DNA of 64,000 nucleotides. It comes from Owenia fusiformis. Its lineage: Eukaryota > Annelida > Polychaeta > Sabellida > Oweniidae. Positions 23,715 through 37,400 of this stretch are shown one piece after another. Location of the stretch: assembly GCA_903813345.2 (NCBI GenBank), contig CAIIXF020000003.1:28163248-28227247 (forward strand), read 5' to 3'. Below the pieces are notes generated by a model. The model was not told the DNA's origin. It did no database searches and saw only the letters and a list, made by a program, of their open reading frames with translations. Each line of letters starts with the position of its first letter. Within the stretch, counting starts at the first letter, position 1. Made by a program: the position numbers and the translations under genes.

Positions 23715-26539
23715 ATCGGATCTTGGACAATTTTAAATCGCTCTAGGTAAGAGTTTCTGAAAAAGGTACCTCAATAATAATTTATTGAGGCCAGGAGGCT
23801 GTTATAGTTACTTTTATGTCCTAGTCGTTGTTCTTAATCTTGAGAATAAACAATGATTTTCCAGTAGTACCGGTTCTTGAACACTTTTTCTGTTTTTCTG
23901 CGATATTGTATTTCAAAATGTCACGACCCTTGTACAGTATTGTGTGAGCATCCTAGTTTACCAAAAAATCAGCTGATTTTGTTGTCAGTATTCTTGCCAA
24001 GATGTAGCAATTAATCTAGGGATATTGAAAGATTGCCAAAACTTTTACATCCTTGTTCTCACTAATAAATGTCAGGTAATTGTAGATCTTGAGTTTTGCT
24101 GAACTAGTGCCTTGTTTTCCAAATCTGTTTGAACCAGTTCTGTGATAGCCTTCTTTTATATGCTGAGAATGGCACACATCACAGTCCCGAATACACTTAA
24201 AACTGTACACGATGGCAGAAGAATTATCACATGCAACCTGTATTATCCGTTTATCTATTTTACTTCTTAACCCACTGATTAAATATTAATGCTCGATGTT
24301 TCCCAAATGGATTTCCTCATCAAAATTCGCAAAATATGTTCGCATTTTCTTGCATTTCTGTTCTACATGTGGTGTTTATTACATAAATGTTACTCGATTG
24401 TTTGTTGATTAATCATAAGTATACACATTTTAAAATTTGAAAACATACCCTGATATTATTTGACTGGGAATTTTGATTACCAGTCCTTAAGAATTAAACA
24501 AAAATCAGCTGATTGCAGATTTTATAAAATTGACCCATAAATAACTTTCATTGAATATTTATTAATAATTTGACAGCTACTTAAAATGTCCCTTCAGAAA
24601 AAGTATCTAACCTGTGGTAACTAGCAATATAGGGATTTCAAAATATAAACGAGTGAGTGTTTAAAAAGAGTTGAATTAGCCTGTCATAAAGTGCAAAGAG
24701 CAAGAACTGAAGAATGTGAAAAACACAACTTTACCCAATCTTTTTCGATTTTTTCTAAAAAATACGAAAACTATGAAATCATATGGCGGGGTGTCGTATC
24801 TTAAGCTGGTCAAAGTCTTTGACTGTCACACTAGTCATTGCCTATGATTCTTCAATACTAACAATAGTGTCATGATCAGAGGCATAAAAATTACATGTGA
24901 ATTAATAGTGGGAGCAAATAAAGAATTAAGTAGATCATCCGGATGGTTGACACCCATGCACTCACGTCCTTTTTTCATCATAATTAAGTGACATTAAGAG
25001 AAAAAAAAATGTTTTAATGCAAGGGATGCGATACTCTTAGATGTCTTATTACATGTACTTCACTAGAATAACATATTTTTGATAACTTACTTGACATAAA
25101 ATACATGCAAAAGCGATTTAACTAAGGGGTTTACCTTGACCCTACATCCCACGTGTTAAAATGTTAGTTCCGCGTTAGAATCATTTTATGACCGCGACTT
25201 ACGCTATTCCTGTGTAATTATTAATAAGAATTAATTAAGAAATAATGGCATGGTGACAAATATTGGCCAAAATCCTTTTTTAAAGGTTATTTTATTTCCA
25301 TATTTGAATCATATAACATACGATAATACATGACTATGGAGAAACAAGCCTACGTTTGCACATTATTGGCTTAACACTCATGTTAAATCCTTAGAAGCGT
25401 TTGTTGTATGAATTTAAATTAGGCTAATTTCTCTTTGAATAATGTTATGTTACAATTATGTAACATGACAAGTTTTCTAATTAGTTGCAATGGTAACACA
25501 TATTTGCAATAATAAGTATTGAAACTTAGAATATCCTATATGTGTTGTCAGAAAGTACATGTAATACTACATGTACTAGGACAGTGCGCGGTTAAAAATA
25601 TAATCAAATGTCAAGTTATCAAAAACTATTAAAACGCCAGGTACTAAAAGTTGTTGGAGATATAGAAATGTGTTGTCTGATGAAATATCATAATTTGATA
25701 ATTCAATGCAACAAAATAACTAATGTCATATTTAAAAATTATTTATCGCATTTGTCGTCAAAGTAACCACCAAAGTAGTACTCTACAGGACCTTGACAAA
25801 TACCAAGACCCCTCTCCCTGTTCGTTTAAACATATGTAACATTGACGTTTCATTATTTCCCTTTAAATTCCAATGTATTTCTTGAAACCTGAGTTTTACT
25901 ACTCCCTCTGATCGAAATTAGTTACACGAAAAATGCAATATGCCACATTTGACCTGGGCTCGAAGACATTGGTTATCTTCATGACATGTCGTACCGATGC
26001 TATTCTTTTATTTGTAGAGTTATTCCAGGACATCATCTACATCTAATGGATGGTATCGCCAGCTTTAAGAATAACTGTGCATCTCTGGCCTGATTAAATA
26101 ATAGTGTATTACAGCCTATTATTATTTGCCGTATATTAGTACGAGTTATATTGATTTTCCGTATAAGACTCATAAATAATTTCCTATCATATTGGCAATA
26201 TAATTATTCCCCGGTTAGAACCTATTAAAACATCTTATCGTCCAAATAATACACATATAGGTATGTCTTATTCCCGCTCTTATTTTGCTCATTTAGCCTT
26301 GTGTATTAATGAAGTGTCACTTAAAATCCACAGCCCCGAAGATGACATAATAGGGTATGGTGAGGTTTCATTATATAGCTGTAGTTAATTTCCAAATTAA
26401 AATACTCATAATGCCCCATGTCTTTAAATAAGAGAAAATCAAGTCATTAAATAATAACGGATTATTACAGATCCTTTTCTTGGGGTTTTAACTCAATAAA
26501 ACGTTCATGCACAGCACTGCTAAGCTGGGGAACCATAGA

Positions 26540-26607
26540 CGCCGAACGCTAACTGCTGTCCACAAAAAAGTTTGAGAACAAGATGTCACCACTTTTGGTG
26601 GTGACAT
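26540..26607. mobile_element. MITE-like fragment ending in ATGTCACCAC palindrome
   Basis: The palindrome of ATGTCACCAC and GTGGTGACAT at 26583-26607, preceded by CTAACTGCTGTC, repeats the arrangement at 7190-7285, so both are copies truncated at a similar place. Confidence 0.65.
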
Positions 26608-27569
26608 ACGTAATACATTAAAAGAACTAATAACTAAAATGGAAGATCACATTTCTCAATACCTATTGAGCAACACAAATAAGTGCACAATTGACAAATG
26701 TTTTTTTTGAAATATTTTATTACATAAATAGTGAATGTGAGATAGCTTAAATTATCTCAGTTAACCCTCTTTATACTATTAGATTCCACATTTAACATGT
26801 GCAGTGTAGTTGCAATCCCAGTATGATTAACATACAAATATAATCCCTTTTAACATTCACAACATAAAAAACATAATTTATTATGTTTCCTCCTTTTGTA
26901 TGGAATTATAATTTTTTAGCACACATTAAAATATCATATGCAATTTTTTTATTGGGATTGGTTCTTCATAACATCGATTCTTTTAGCACATTTTAATATA
27001 AATATAATACATATGTACATTAAAAGAACTCTCAAACAAATGTCTCAAAACCTTTTGAGATATCTTATTACAAAAAAAGAACTAGAGTCAATAGTGATAT
27101 ACTGTAGGTTAAATTATTTTCAATAGCTCCCTCTATATTACATTCTACATTTAATATATATTTGTTATCCCAACATGTTAAACATGTAAATATAATCCCA
27201 TTTTACTTTCATAATACATAAATAGCACTATGCAAAATTAGTACACAGCAAAATATACAAAATTAATTCAGAATAAATTCATGGAAATATAAATTAGCAA
27301 TTTAGCACACATTAAGATATCATGTGGCAATTCTTTACTGGGCTGTTTCACGGCTGTTTCTCTATAACATCGATTCTTTTAGTACATTTCAATATAACTA
27401 GTAAAAAATATAACACATAAAAATTTTCGAATAAGTTGCCTTAAGTTTTGAGCATTTGGTTCTACATGGTGCTTAGCACTGATTCTTTTCATTCAAACTG
27501 CTAATTGATCAAAGCTCTAAATCAATATATTGCACAACACAATAACAGAGTACAGAGTGCAGAGAACAG

Positions 27570-27917
27570 AGTGTCCCAAAAAATGGACCAAGAAAAACAT
27601 GGAATAACTTAGGAAATAAAGATATATTCTTGTCATCTGACAGACAATTCAATTATCATTAACATATTGAAGTGTCTATAGGTCATGTACGTAACTCTAC
27701 TGAGTTTTAGAGACAACCAGCACCCATTTTTTTCCAATTTCTAGCAGCACATTCAGCTCTGCATCGATTATGATGTAGGTAATTTAGGACATGTCATCTA
27801 ATGAATTTTTATATGCCTTTTGAAAAATGAATTCTCTTATGTGAAAAGTTCGTTTTTTTGATGAAGGGAAAAAGAGTTATTCCTGTTTCATTTGGGTACA
27901 ATTTTTGAGACACCCAG
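27570..27917. mobile_element. Mariner-like MITE remnant
   Basis: Left end AGTGTCCCAAAAAATGGACC faces right end TTTTTGAGACACCCAG. GGTGTCCCAAAA termini are common in Tc1/mariner relatives. No transposase frame is present. Confidence 0.5.
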
Positions 27918-28155
27918 TATTTCCATGAATCATATCTAAATATAACTAGTGAATAAAACACTACACTACTGAAAATGGTTTTCATCCCCTTGAGCATTCT
28001 ACATATAATGAATTCACTAAAATATATTGTTCAAAATCATATTTTTGAGCATTTGCATTTGAGTAACATGGCAATGACAGAATATTACACAAGATATCAT
28101 ATTACCAAACTGCCAAAGCATCAATGGACTAGATACCAGTAGAAAAAAATCTTGA

Positions 28156-28300
28156 GTTTTGTCAAGTGGTATCATATTTGAAATCGTTATACAGAATTAC
28201 ATTTAGAGTTGTGATTTCCAGGTTGGGTAGATATCCCATAGAGCCCAAGTTACAAAATTATGAAACTTCCGAAATATCTTTTCATGTATTGAGTAAATAA
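28156..28300. repeat. Dispersed repeat, copy 3 of 3
   Basis: TATCATATTTGAAATC, AGAATTACATTTAG and CCCATAGAGCCCA occur in the same order as at 17566. It lies just past the FCSK stop codon and may be transcribed in its 3' UTR. Confidence 0.6.
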
Positions 28301-28434
28301 TAATAATCTTTTTTACCGAACACATTTTTCACTAAATCTATTTAATCATTACATCACTGTAATTAAATAATGTCATCTTATCTAGTAATAGACTCTAATT
28401 AAGTGATGATGTCATAAATCTGTGATGTCACTCA

Positions 28435-31400
28435 TTAGGCACTGGTGTCATCAGGCTGAGTTGTCAATGTCATTCCCTCTGTATCTACACAGCCCTTATG
28501 TACAGTGGCATTTTCAGTGCCCTGGAAGTGAATGTAAAGGTCATTGTTACATATGTATCTACACAGCCCTTGTGCACAGTGGCATTCTCAGTGCCCTGGA
28601 AGTGAATGTAAAGGTCATTATTACATATGAATATAAACAGCCCTTATGTACAGTGGCATTTTCAGTGCCCTGGAAGTGAATGTAAAGGTCATTATTACAT
28701 ATGAATATAAACAGCCCTTATGTACAGTGGCATTTTCAGTGCCCTGGAAGTGAATGTAAAGGTCATTATTACATATGAATATAAACAGCCCTTATGTACA
28801 GTGGCATTCTCAGTGCCCTGGAAGTGAATGTAAAGGTCATTATTACATATGAATATAAACAGCCCTTATGTACAGTGGCATTTTCAGTGCCCTGGAAGTG
28901 AATGTAAAGGTCATTATTACATATGAATATAAACAGCCCTTATGTACAGTGGCATTTTCAGTGCCCTGGAAGTGAATGTAAAGGTCATTATTACATATGA
29001 ATATAAACAGCCCTTATGTACAGTGGCATTCTCAGTGCCCTGGAAGTGAATGTAAAGGTCATTATTACATATGAATATAAACAGCCCTTATGTACAGTGG
29101 CATGTTCAGTGCCCTGGAAGTGAATGTAAAGGTCATTATTACATATGAATATAAACAGCCCTTATGTACAGTGGCATTTTCAGTGCCCTGGAAGTGAATG
29201 TAAAGGTCATTATTACATATGTATATACACAGCCCTTATGTACAGTGGCATTCTCAGAGCCTTTGAAGTGAATGTAAGGGTCACTATTACATATGAATAT
29301 ACACAGCCCTTATGTACAGTGGCATTCTCAGTGCCTTGGAAGTGAATGTAAAGGTCATTATGACATATGAATATACACAGCCCTTATGTACAGTGGCATT
29401 CTCAGAGCCTTTGAAGTGAATGTAAAGGTCATTATTACATATGAATATATACAGCCCTTATGTACAGTGGCATTTTCAGTGCCCTGGAAGTGAATGTAAA
29501 GGTCATTATTACATATGAATATACACAGCCCTTATGTACAGTGGCATTCTCAGTGCCCTGGAAGTGAATGTAAAGGTCATTGTTACATATGAATATACAC
29601 AGTCCTTATGTACAGTGGCATTCTCAGTGCCTTGGAAGTGAATGTAAAGGTCATTATGACATATGAATATACACAGCCCTTATGTACAGTGGCATTTTCA
29701 GTGCCCTGGAAGTGAATGTAAAGGTCATTATTACATATGAATATACACAGCCGTTATGTACAGTGGCATTTTCAGTGCCCTGGAAGTGAATGTAAAGGTC
29801 ATTATTACATATGAATATACACAGCCCTTATATACAGTGGCATTCTCAGTGCCCTGGAAGTGAATGTAAAGGTCATTATTACATATGAATATATACAGCC
29901 CTTATGTACAGTGGCATTCATTCTCAGTGCCCTGGAAGTGAATGTAAAGGTCATTATTACATATGAATATGCACAGCCCTTATGTACAGTGGCATTCTCA
30001 GTGCCTTGGAAGTGAATGTAAAGGTCATTATTGCATATGAATATACACAGCCCTTATGTACAGTGGCATTTTCAGTGCCCTGGAAGTGAATATAAAGGTC
30101 ATTATTACATATGTATGTACAACCCTTATGTACAGTGGCATTCATTCTCAGTGCCCTGGAAGTGAATGTAAAGGTCATTATTACATATGAAGATACACAG
30201 CCCTTATGTACAGTGGCATTTATTCTCAGTGCCCTGGAAGTGAATGTAACGGTCATTATTACATATGAATATACACAGCCCTTATGCACAGTGGGATTTT
30301 CAGTGCCCTGGAAGTGAATGTAAAGGTCATTATTACATATGAATATACACAGCCCTTATGCACAGTGGGATTTTCAGTGCCCTGGAGGTGAATGTAAAGG
30401 TCATTATTATATATCTATACCCCAAAAACATAACTCAATAAATACATATTGGTGGAGGGAGTATGGTAGTAACAAAGAGTTCATTTGAAACTAGACGTAC
30501 CTCAATTTGACTTAAGATTTCTTTGACCAAGCCTATTCCACCAGGGTTCTTCATGAGGACATACATGAAGCCCCCACCCCCAGCCCCTGCCAGCGTCATC
30601 CCATAAGTGTGCTCTCTCAGTGATGCCATCATACGTGCAACGACGGAGGGCTCACACCCTGGCGCCATCTTTTTCTTCTGTTCCCAGTATTTGTTCATAC
30701 ATTCACCAACCTTTTCAAGATCACCTGTAAGGATTAATTTCATAGCAGTATTTCTATGAAGGTAAAATATTGATGGATTTGCCAATACTAGTAGTACTTA
30801 TTAATGTTTTTAGGGAATTTTTATGGAGTGGAATTTGTGGAAAAACAGCAAGCTCCAGTATCAATAAGGCATGATATGGAATCACTGTAGTAGAATCTGA
30901 GATTATCAACTCTCGTCTTACCGGGCAATGATCAATTTTGATTATGATGCAACATTCAAGATTACCTTGTTCAAAAGCTTTGGCGCAGTCATGAGCATTT
31001 TCCACCAGTGCATCCTGGGTGGCTAGAATATCAGGATTCCTGCCATACCAGTTCCGTATCACATTCTAAGGATAAAAGAAGATTAAAATAAAACATTACA
31101 TTAAGAGTGTTTAAAATAATTAGATGATGATAGGACATACACGAAAAAAACATACCTGCAGTAAATTCCTTACCAGTCTTGTTTTCCCTGTATACACAAG
31201 AGCCAGTTGCATGATGGGACTCACGTACCTGCAGTAAATTCCTTACCAGTCTGGTTTTCTCTGTATATACAAGAACCAGTTCCATGCTGGGACACATGTA
31301 CCTGCAGTAAATTCTTTACCAGTCTAGTTTTCCCTGTATATTCAAGAGCCAGTTGCATGATGGGACACACTTACCTGCAGTAAATTCCTAGCCAGTCTGG

Positions 31401-34400
31401 TTTTCCCTGTATATACAAGGATCAGTCTATCACTGAATGCTTGAACAGTCTCAACAGTGACATCTAGTGGTACTATGTCAACATACAGTGGCAGCTCACC
31501 CTTAGACACCCCTATCTTCACTCCTCCTGGAAAAATAAAGAATGTATTATGTTAAATAGTTAGTACTCTCTTGTATCAATGATGTCACACCATTATACCA
31601 TTTCACTCAAGAACATTCAGGTGCACACTTTATCAGTTTATTAGACGTGGCAAGGTATGGCAAAAGAGTAATGTTTTTGAGAATATCACAGTAGTGTTCC
31701 TTTCATTTAGTCTGTACTCATTGATCAATGCTATAGCAATCTGATTCCAAAACAATATTAGAACTACACAATTGACTTTATGCTATTTGGTAAAATTCCA
31801 TTTGAGCACGATGGTTGTGTAATTCTGCATATAATTACACATACCTACATGGGACCTTTAACTCTGAAGCTGTTCTACAAATGCTCTAAAATAATATATT
31901 TTCAAACTTTACATGGGGCCTTTAACTCTGAAGCCCACCTACTTATGCTCTAAAATAACATATTTTCAGACTTAACATGAGGTCTTTAACTCTGAAGCTC
32001 ACCTATAATACTCTAATTTAAAATAACATATTTTCAAACTTCACATGGGACCTTTAACTCTGAAGCTCACCTACTAATGCTCCCACCTGATCCTGCCATC
32101 CTCCACCTGTTGTCAGCATTTGTTCCAAATGAAGCACCTGAAATAATAATGTAACTCCATATTTCAAACTTTGGAAGAGTAGAGGAGTGTGTGACCTTAG
32201 CAATGTTCTGATGGTCCAATGCATTTCATTTTTACCCTTAAAGTTACGGTCGTGGTATTAGAAATGGTCTAAAGAATGTCCAACATAATTCATTTCTGCC
32301 TAAAAATCGTTATTAAGCCACAAATAAATAGGAAGCAGCATACTGTTGTGAAAATATATTTCTTTTTATTATATTATTATTTTATTCAAATATTCTACAT
32401 TTATTCTTGCATCATGCAGTTGATTTAGTAGTTGACTTTCCAATTTATCCATGAAAACGTATTTAGTTCTGAGAATAGCAACAATTGTATATCTTTGGTT
32501 ATGTAAAAACTAGTGTCTAATCGACTGGGAATATGAGGCCCAAATTATCCGCACTTGATCTTCCATTGCAAAAGCCTTCCTATTTCAAAATACTTACTGC
32601 ATGTATTAATGATTTATTATCATAGGCCTGCCCTGAGATGTTCCACAATACCCCCATGACTGCACCCGCAAGGATACTGCTACCCCCTAGGCCTGACCCA
32701 TGGGGCAGCTGAGACCATGAGTGCAGCTCTATCCCTCCGTTGTATCGCTGCAGTAGTTGCTCCCTCAGTGAAACATCACTTGGGAAGTCTACCAGCTCAG
32801 CACAAAGGATGCAGGCCTTTAACAGGGCACCTGATGGATAGAAGTCAGATCATCCATTATTTTATTATTTAGTATATTTACCCATTATCTTCATTCAGTA
32901 CATTAGCCACTGTTGCAATCATCGAAGGTAACTGTAAAATTGAAAGTCATTAAATGAATTTCTGAATTGTATGGCTAACAGAAGGTTTTTGTCTTTATTT
33001 TGTATTTATTTATTTGATTTTCTTTTTTCAATTTGCATATTTGAAACCACCTCTTCCCTTATTTTTAACGAGATGTCATCAATACATGAGACCCAAGAAT
33101 GATGTTATAACATATTTAAAATCACATTTCTTGTGTAACATCCCTCATTTTCAGCGATATCAATGTCATGATAGATCTATAATGTACAAAAGTTGATTAA
33201 TATATACATACACTACACTTAACATACCAGTAAACAACTCAGAAAATGTGGTGACATTTTAAAAATTTAGATCTTATTCCTAGGCCTAAAATCCATACCA
33301 TACCTGGTGCATATGGCTGGCAGTAGTCCTCTAAATGAGACAGCTCTGTAAGAACAAGTTCCCGACCCTCAAGGTGGAGCACAATCTCTGGCCTTTCTAT
33401 CCTCCTAGCCTTAGCACCAATTGGTTTCTGAAATAATAGATGATGTCACTATTTTATTTAAGATAAAGGCTCCTGACATTATCCATATGAAGAATACCAA
33501 GCTAATGAAGGAATCAAAATGAAATTGGTATTTATTGAATGACCCTCGTGCAATACTATATACCTGGAATAACTGGTATGTAGTGGTTACTATGGTTACC
33601 AGATGATGACAAAGATATAGAAGAGCATCTATTATTTCACAAACTTGGTTAATTTGCCTTGTACAAGAGTGTACATACCTTTCCATCATACAGTTCAAGA
33701 GGGTACATACCTTTTAATCATACAGTTCAAGAGTGTACATACCTTTCAATCATACAGTTCAAGAGTGTACATACCTTTCCATCATACAGTACTGAGACGT
33801 TAGTCACAGCACCCCCATGTTCATATGTGATAGGTGGAGTATCAGACCATCCACCTGATAGGTCAATCCTAGCAGGGCATTCTGCCATCACCCATCTCCC
33901 AATAGGTGGCAGCTCTGATTTTGTAGTTGAGATAAACTGCAACAGATATTAAATGAAAGGTTCGTGTATCCCATTATCCTATGCAAAGTTGAGTTTTACG
34001 GAGATAAGTTGGTAAGATATATCCCGTATCCTGATTTTGAGGTTTCCATATCCAGAACCTCCATATCTCCCGCCATATCTCCCGCTTCAGTGCATATCTT
34101 CCCGCTTCGGTGCATATCTTCCCGCTTCCGGTAATTTCACTGAAAACTCTACTTGGTATAGGATAAAGCAGTTATGTACGGTCGGTTTGGATATTGAGTT
34201 CATCCCTCGTGAGATATGCATATCTCCCTCTGGATAAACCCCATATCCAAAACCTCCCAGTACATAATCCTTATTTATCCCCTCATAAGGCAAAATCTTA
34301 TGATTTACAATTCACCTTCCACACCTCTTAAACTCTAAAAATAATTAGTTTTGAGCAATATCAATTTGAAGTAAATGTCTGTCTGTAAAAAATAGCATCA

Positions 34401-37400
34401 TTTACTAAATGAGAGCTAAAAGCAATTTTAATTGTCCATTCTATCAGATGATTACCTGTCTTGCACTCATTACAGCATGTCTGATAAGTATCTGAGCAGC
34501 ACCTTCATAGTGTCTGGCAGCTCTCACCAATAGGTCAGGTCTCTCTAGCCATTTAGCTCTCTCCTCTGACATTGCACTCACCCCTTCTCTTATGCTACCA
34601 TTCTGAAAGGTGGAACATCAAAGTTTGGTGTTAAGTTCATAAAAATTGATCAACTAGGACAGTCAAGTGGAAGACCTTGGTATGTGGAACATTTTGTTAA
34701 GTGGAAAACCTTTGTAAGTGGAAGACTTTCAGAGTCACAATAACCTAATGTTAAATGAGCCTCTGTTCTTTGAACACTACCCAAGTTGAACACTTTTTAG
34801 AGGAACAAATCTATTTTCCATTCAAATCGAGGTCACTTTTAACTGTGTATATGTACATGTTCAGTTGGGTATACTATTTATATGTTTTCACTTCTTGGTT
34901 TATAAATACATATACCAGTGCTCCTAAACCGTAGACCATTCCAAAATATGTTAATTTTTTTAAATAGGGTCAAAGGAGACATCAGTGTTGGCTAAAATAT
35001 ATAACACTTGAAAGAATTAATATTTCTCTTGGTCAGATCTTTGAAATAATCGGGTTTATACTTAACCATACCATATACCTGTTATGTAATGCTTCTTATT
35101 ACATGTGCACTCTACAATATTGTGTTGTTATGTAATGAAAATATACATAGAGAAATAAGTGTCTGGAAAAACATGCTATATTCCTTTAATCATGCAACAA
35201 GAGCTCAATGAGTACAGACGACTATCATATATTTTTGTACATGTCAGACATGACTGTCAGCCATCACAGCTCAAAATGGCCACCATACTACACAGATTGC
35301 CAAATATGTCATAATTGCATGTACATGTATTCACAAGATATTACAAAAAAATGTATGACACATACGAAAAATGACCACCACCATTTAGGTAAATTGTAAA
35401 AAGACTTTGTGTCATGCTTAAAAACATGTTAGATTGTGTGAGTTCTAACCAATGAAAAAAAATCAAGTACGATGTATGTTCACTACTTGCATGCTTTTTC
35501 GAAATAATTTGACCTTATTTTAAGCCCTAATCCCTGTTATATCTTCAATGCATAATATCTTCAAATAAAAAAGTGATATTCAGAAAAAAATACTTAAAAT
35601 AGTTTGTGAATGGTTACCTGCTTCACTGCATCCTGGTGTACAAAATGACAATACAATTCAGAATTCAAAGCTAAGCATACATGCATATGTTTAAAGCAAA
35701 TATCGTACACTATTTTTTGCAATATCATACCTAATGGCAAATGTAGTAATTCCATTAAAAATGATCAATTCTAAAATGCTAAATAAATTAATATATCAGC
35801 TAACAACAACCAAAGATTTGGTACCAAAATTCACCTAATATGATATGAATAATGAATGAACCCATAAAGTAAGTGAAGTGAAGCAACAACATAAAAATAT
35901 AATTCTCAGACTGTAAAGCATGACAAAGTCACGATAATTACTATTCATATTGGGATTCCCAATTGAAATTTTGCCCAGGCTGGCACCCATGACTCCAACC
36001 CCATCTTCAATTGCCTGGCATAGAACATTATGGAAATAATATATCTATATGTTCATCTCCAGACTAAATACTTGGTCTGGAGATGAACATTACCTAGTGC
36101 ACAAGTATTAAGGTAATATTATTACCAAATTGGTCAAAGCCAGTCAACCAAGGATCAAGTTTGAGTCATGGCTGCCAACTGCCCTTATTGGCCACTATTG
36201 TTTTGTTTATGTTTTAAGCGCCTGCCTCAAATCTGAATTTGCAACATTGCTTATTCCTTGCCAACCTTAAACTTTATGTCAATTTATAACACAGTATACA
36301 ACTATTAGTAAATAGTTCATCTCAGGGGAGGCATCAAAAGTTCTATGTCGGATCGAAAACTAAATAAATCTAGTAAGGGGGAGGGGTTCAAAGTTTAACA
36401 TTTCAATTTTTTGCAATTTTGCCTCGGAATTCCATTGAATGATTTAAAAATAAAGATTTTATCTGATGCTTTCTTCGTCAAGATCATTCCAATGGATTCT
36501 ATTCTATTGACAGTTGTTAAAAGCTCTCATTTTCCAAACAGAGGGGTTTCCCAAGTATGAATATTACAAATTTAGATCATAAAAACATGCTTCTTATGAA
36601 CATAATCTAAGAGCATACCTCTAACAAATGAAAGGCTCGGCCCCATGATTTATTAGCTGCGGGACCGCTCCGTAATCCTCCATTGTTACGTGCCATGCAA
36701 CCGAGAACATCTGCTATGTTTGCCAGTGTCCTTGCAGCAACGCCAGCAGATGATGTTTCCATGGCAACTACATATTAAAAGAAGATTTCTGGGTAAAGTA
36801 ACCAACATGTGATATGTAATGGATGCCATATTTTGCATATGCATCTGATATTTCTATATTTGTATAGTACAATACATGTATTCACAATGAACATAAAGTA
36901 CTTTAATGTAGAAAAATTTTCTCTGATTGTTTGAAAAAAGGTGGAGACCATTTTTAAAAGATATTGTGTAATTTGATCTTTTGAGTCATAATTATCAAAT
37001 AACTCAACATTCATTACCAGCATTACTAACCTTGGTCAAGTGTCTCCAAGACCTCAAAGTGAAGGCCCTCTGCTACTGCACTTGCGTATACATTGCACAA
37101 TCCCTTGTCTGAAAACATAAAATCAATATTAATAGAAATTGGTTCCAAAGGATGGCATCATGAATCCTTTATTATCTTCATGTAAAACATTAATAGTTAT
37201 TTTTGAACATTAATGAACTTAGTATCAGGAGAAAGTTAATGTTAATTAATTATCCCAACGAACAAAGTTCGGTAGGGATATAGTGAAGCCCTCCGTCCGT
37301 CAGTCCGTCAGTCAGTCCGTCAGTCAGTCCGTCAGTCAGTCCGTCAGTCCGTCCGTCCGTCCGTCCGTCCGTCCGTCCGTCCGTAAGATAACTCAAATAC

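Larger units (their letters stand above)
23715..28155. other. Intergenic region between ML-domain gene and FCSK 3' end
   Basis: The promoter of the ML-domain gene should lie at its left end, but I see no confident motif. A fragment of the ATGTCACCAC palindrome element lies at 26540-26607 and a mariner-like MITE at 27570. A 64-residue minus frame at 24016-24210 has a CxxC but no flanking evidence. No gene is called. Confidence 0.45.

Noticed and set aside
24016-24210. 64-residue minus frame with CDVCHSQH as an upstream exon of the ML gene
   Set aside because: The ML gene start has an in-frame stop directly upstream and no acceptor before its ATG that would join this frame.
28522-30412. Repeat-encoded protein in the 74-bp array (several short frames on both strands)
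   Set aside because: The period is not a multiple of three and frames break often; the sequence is explained as copies of the last FCSK exon start.
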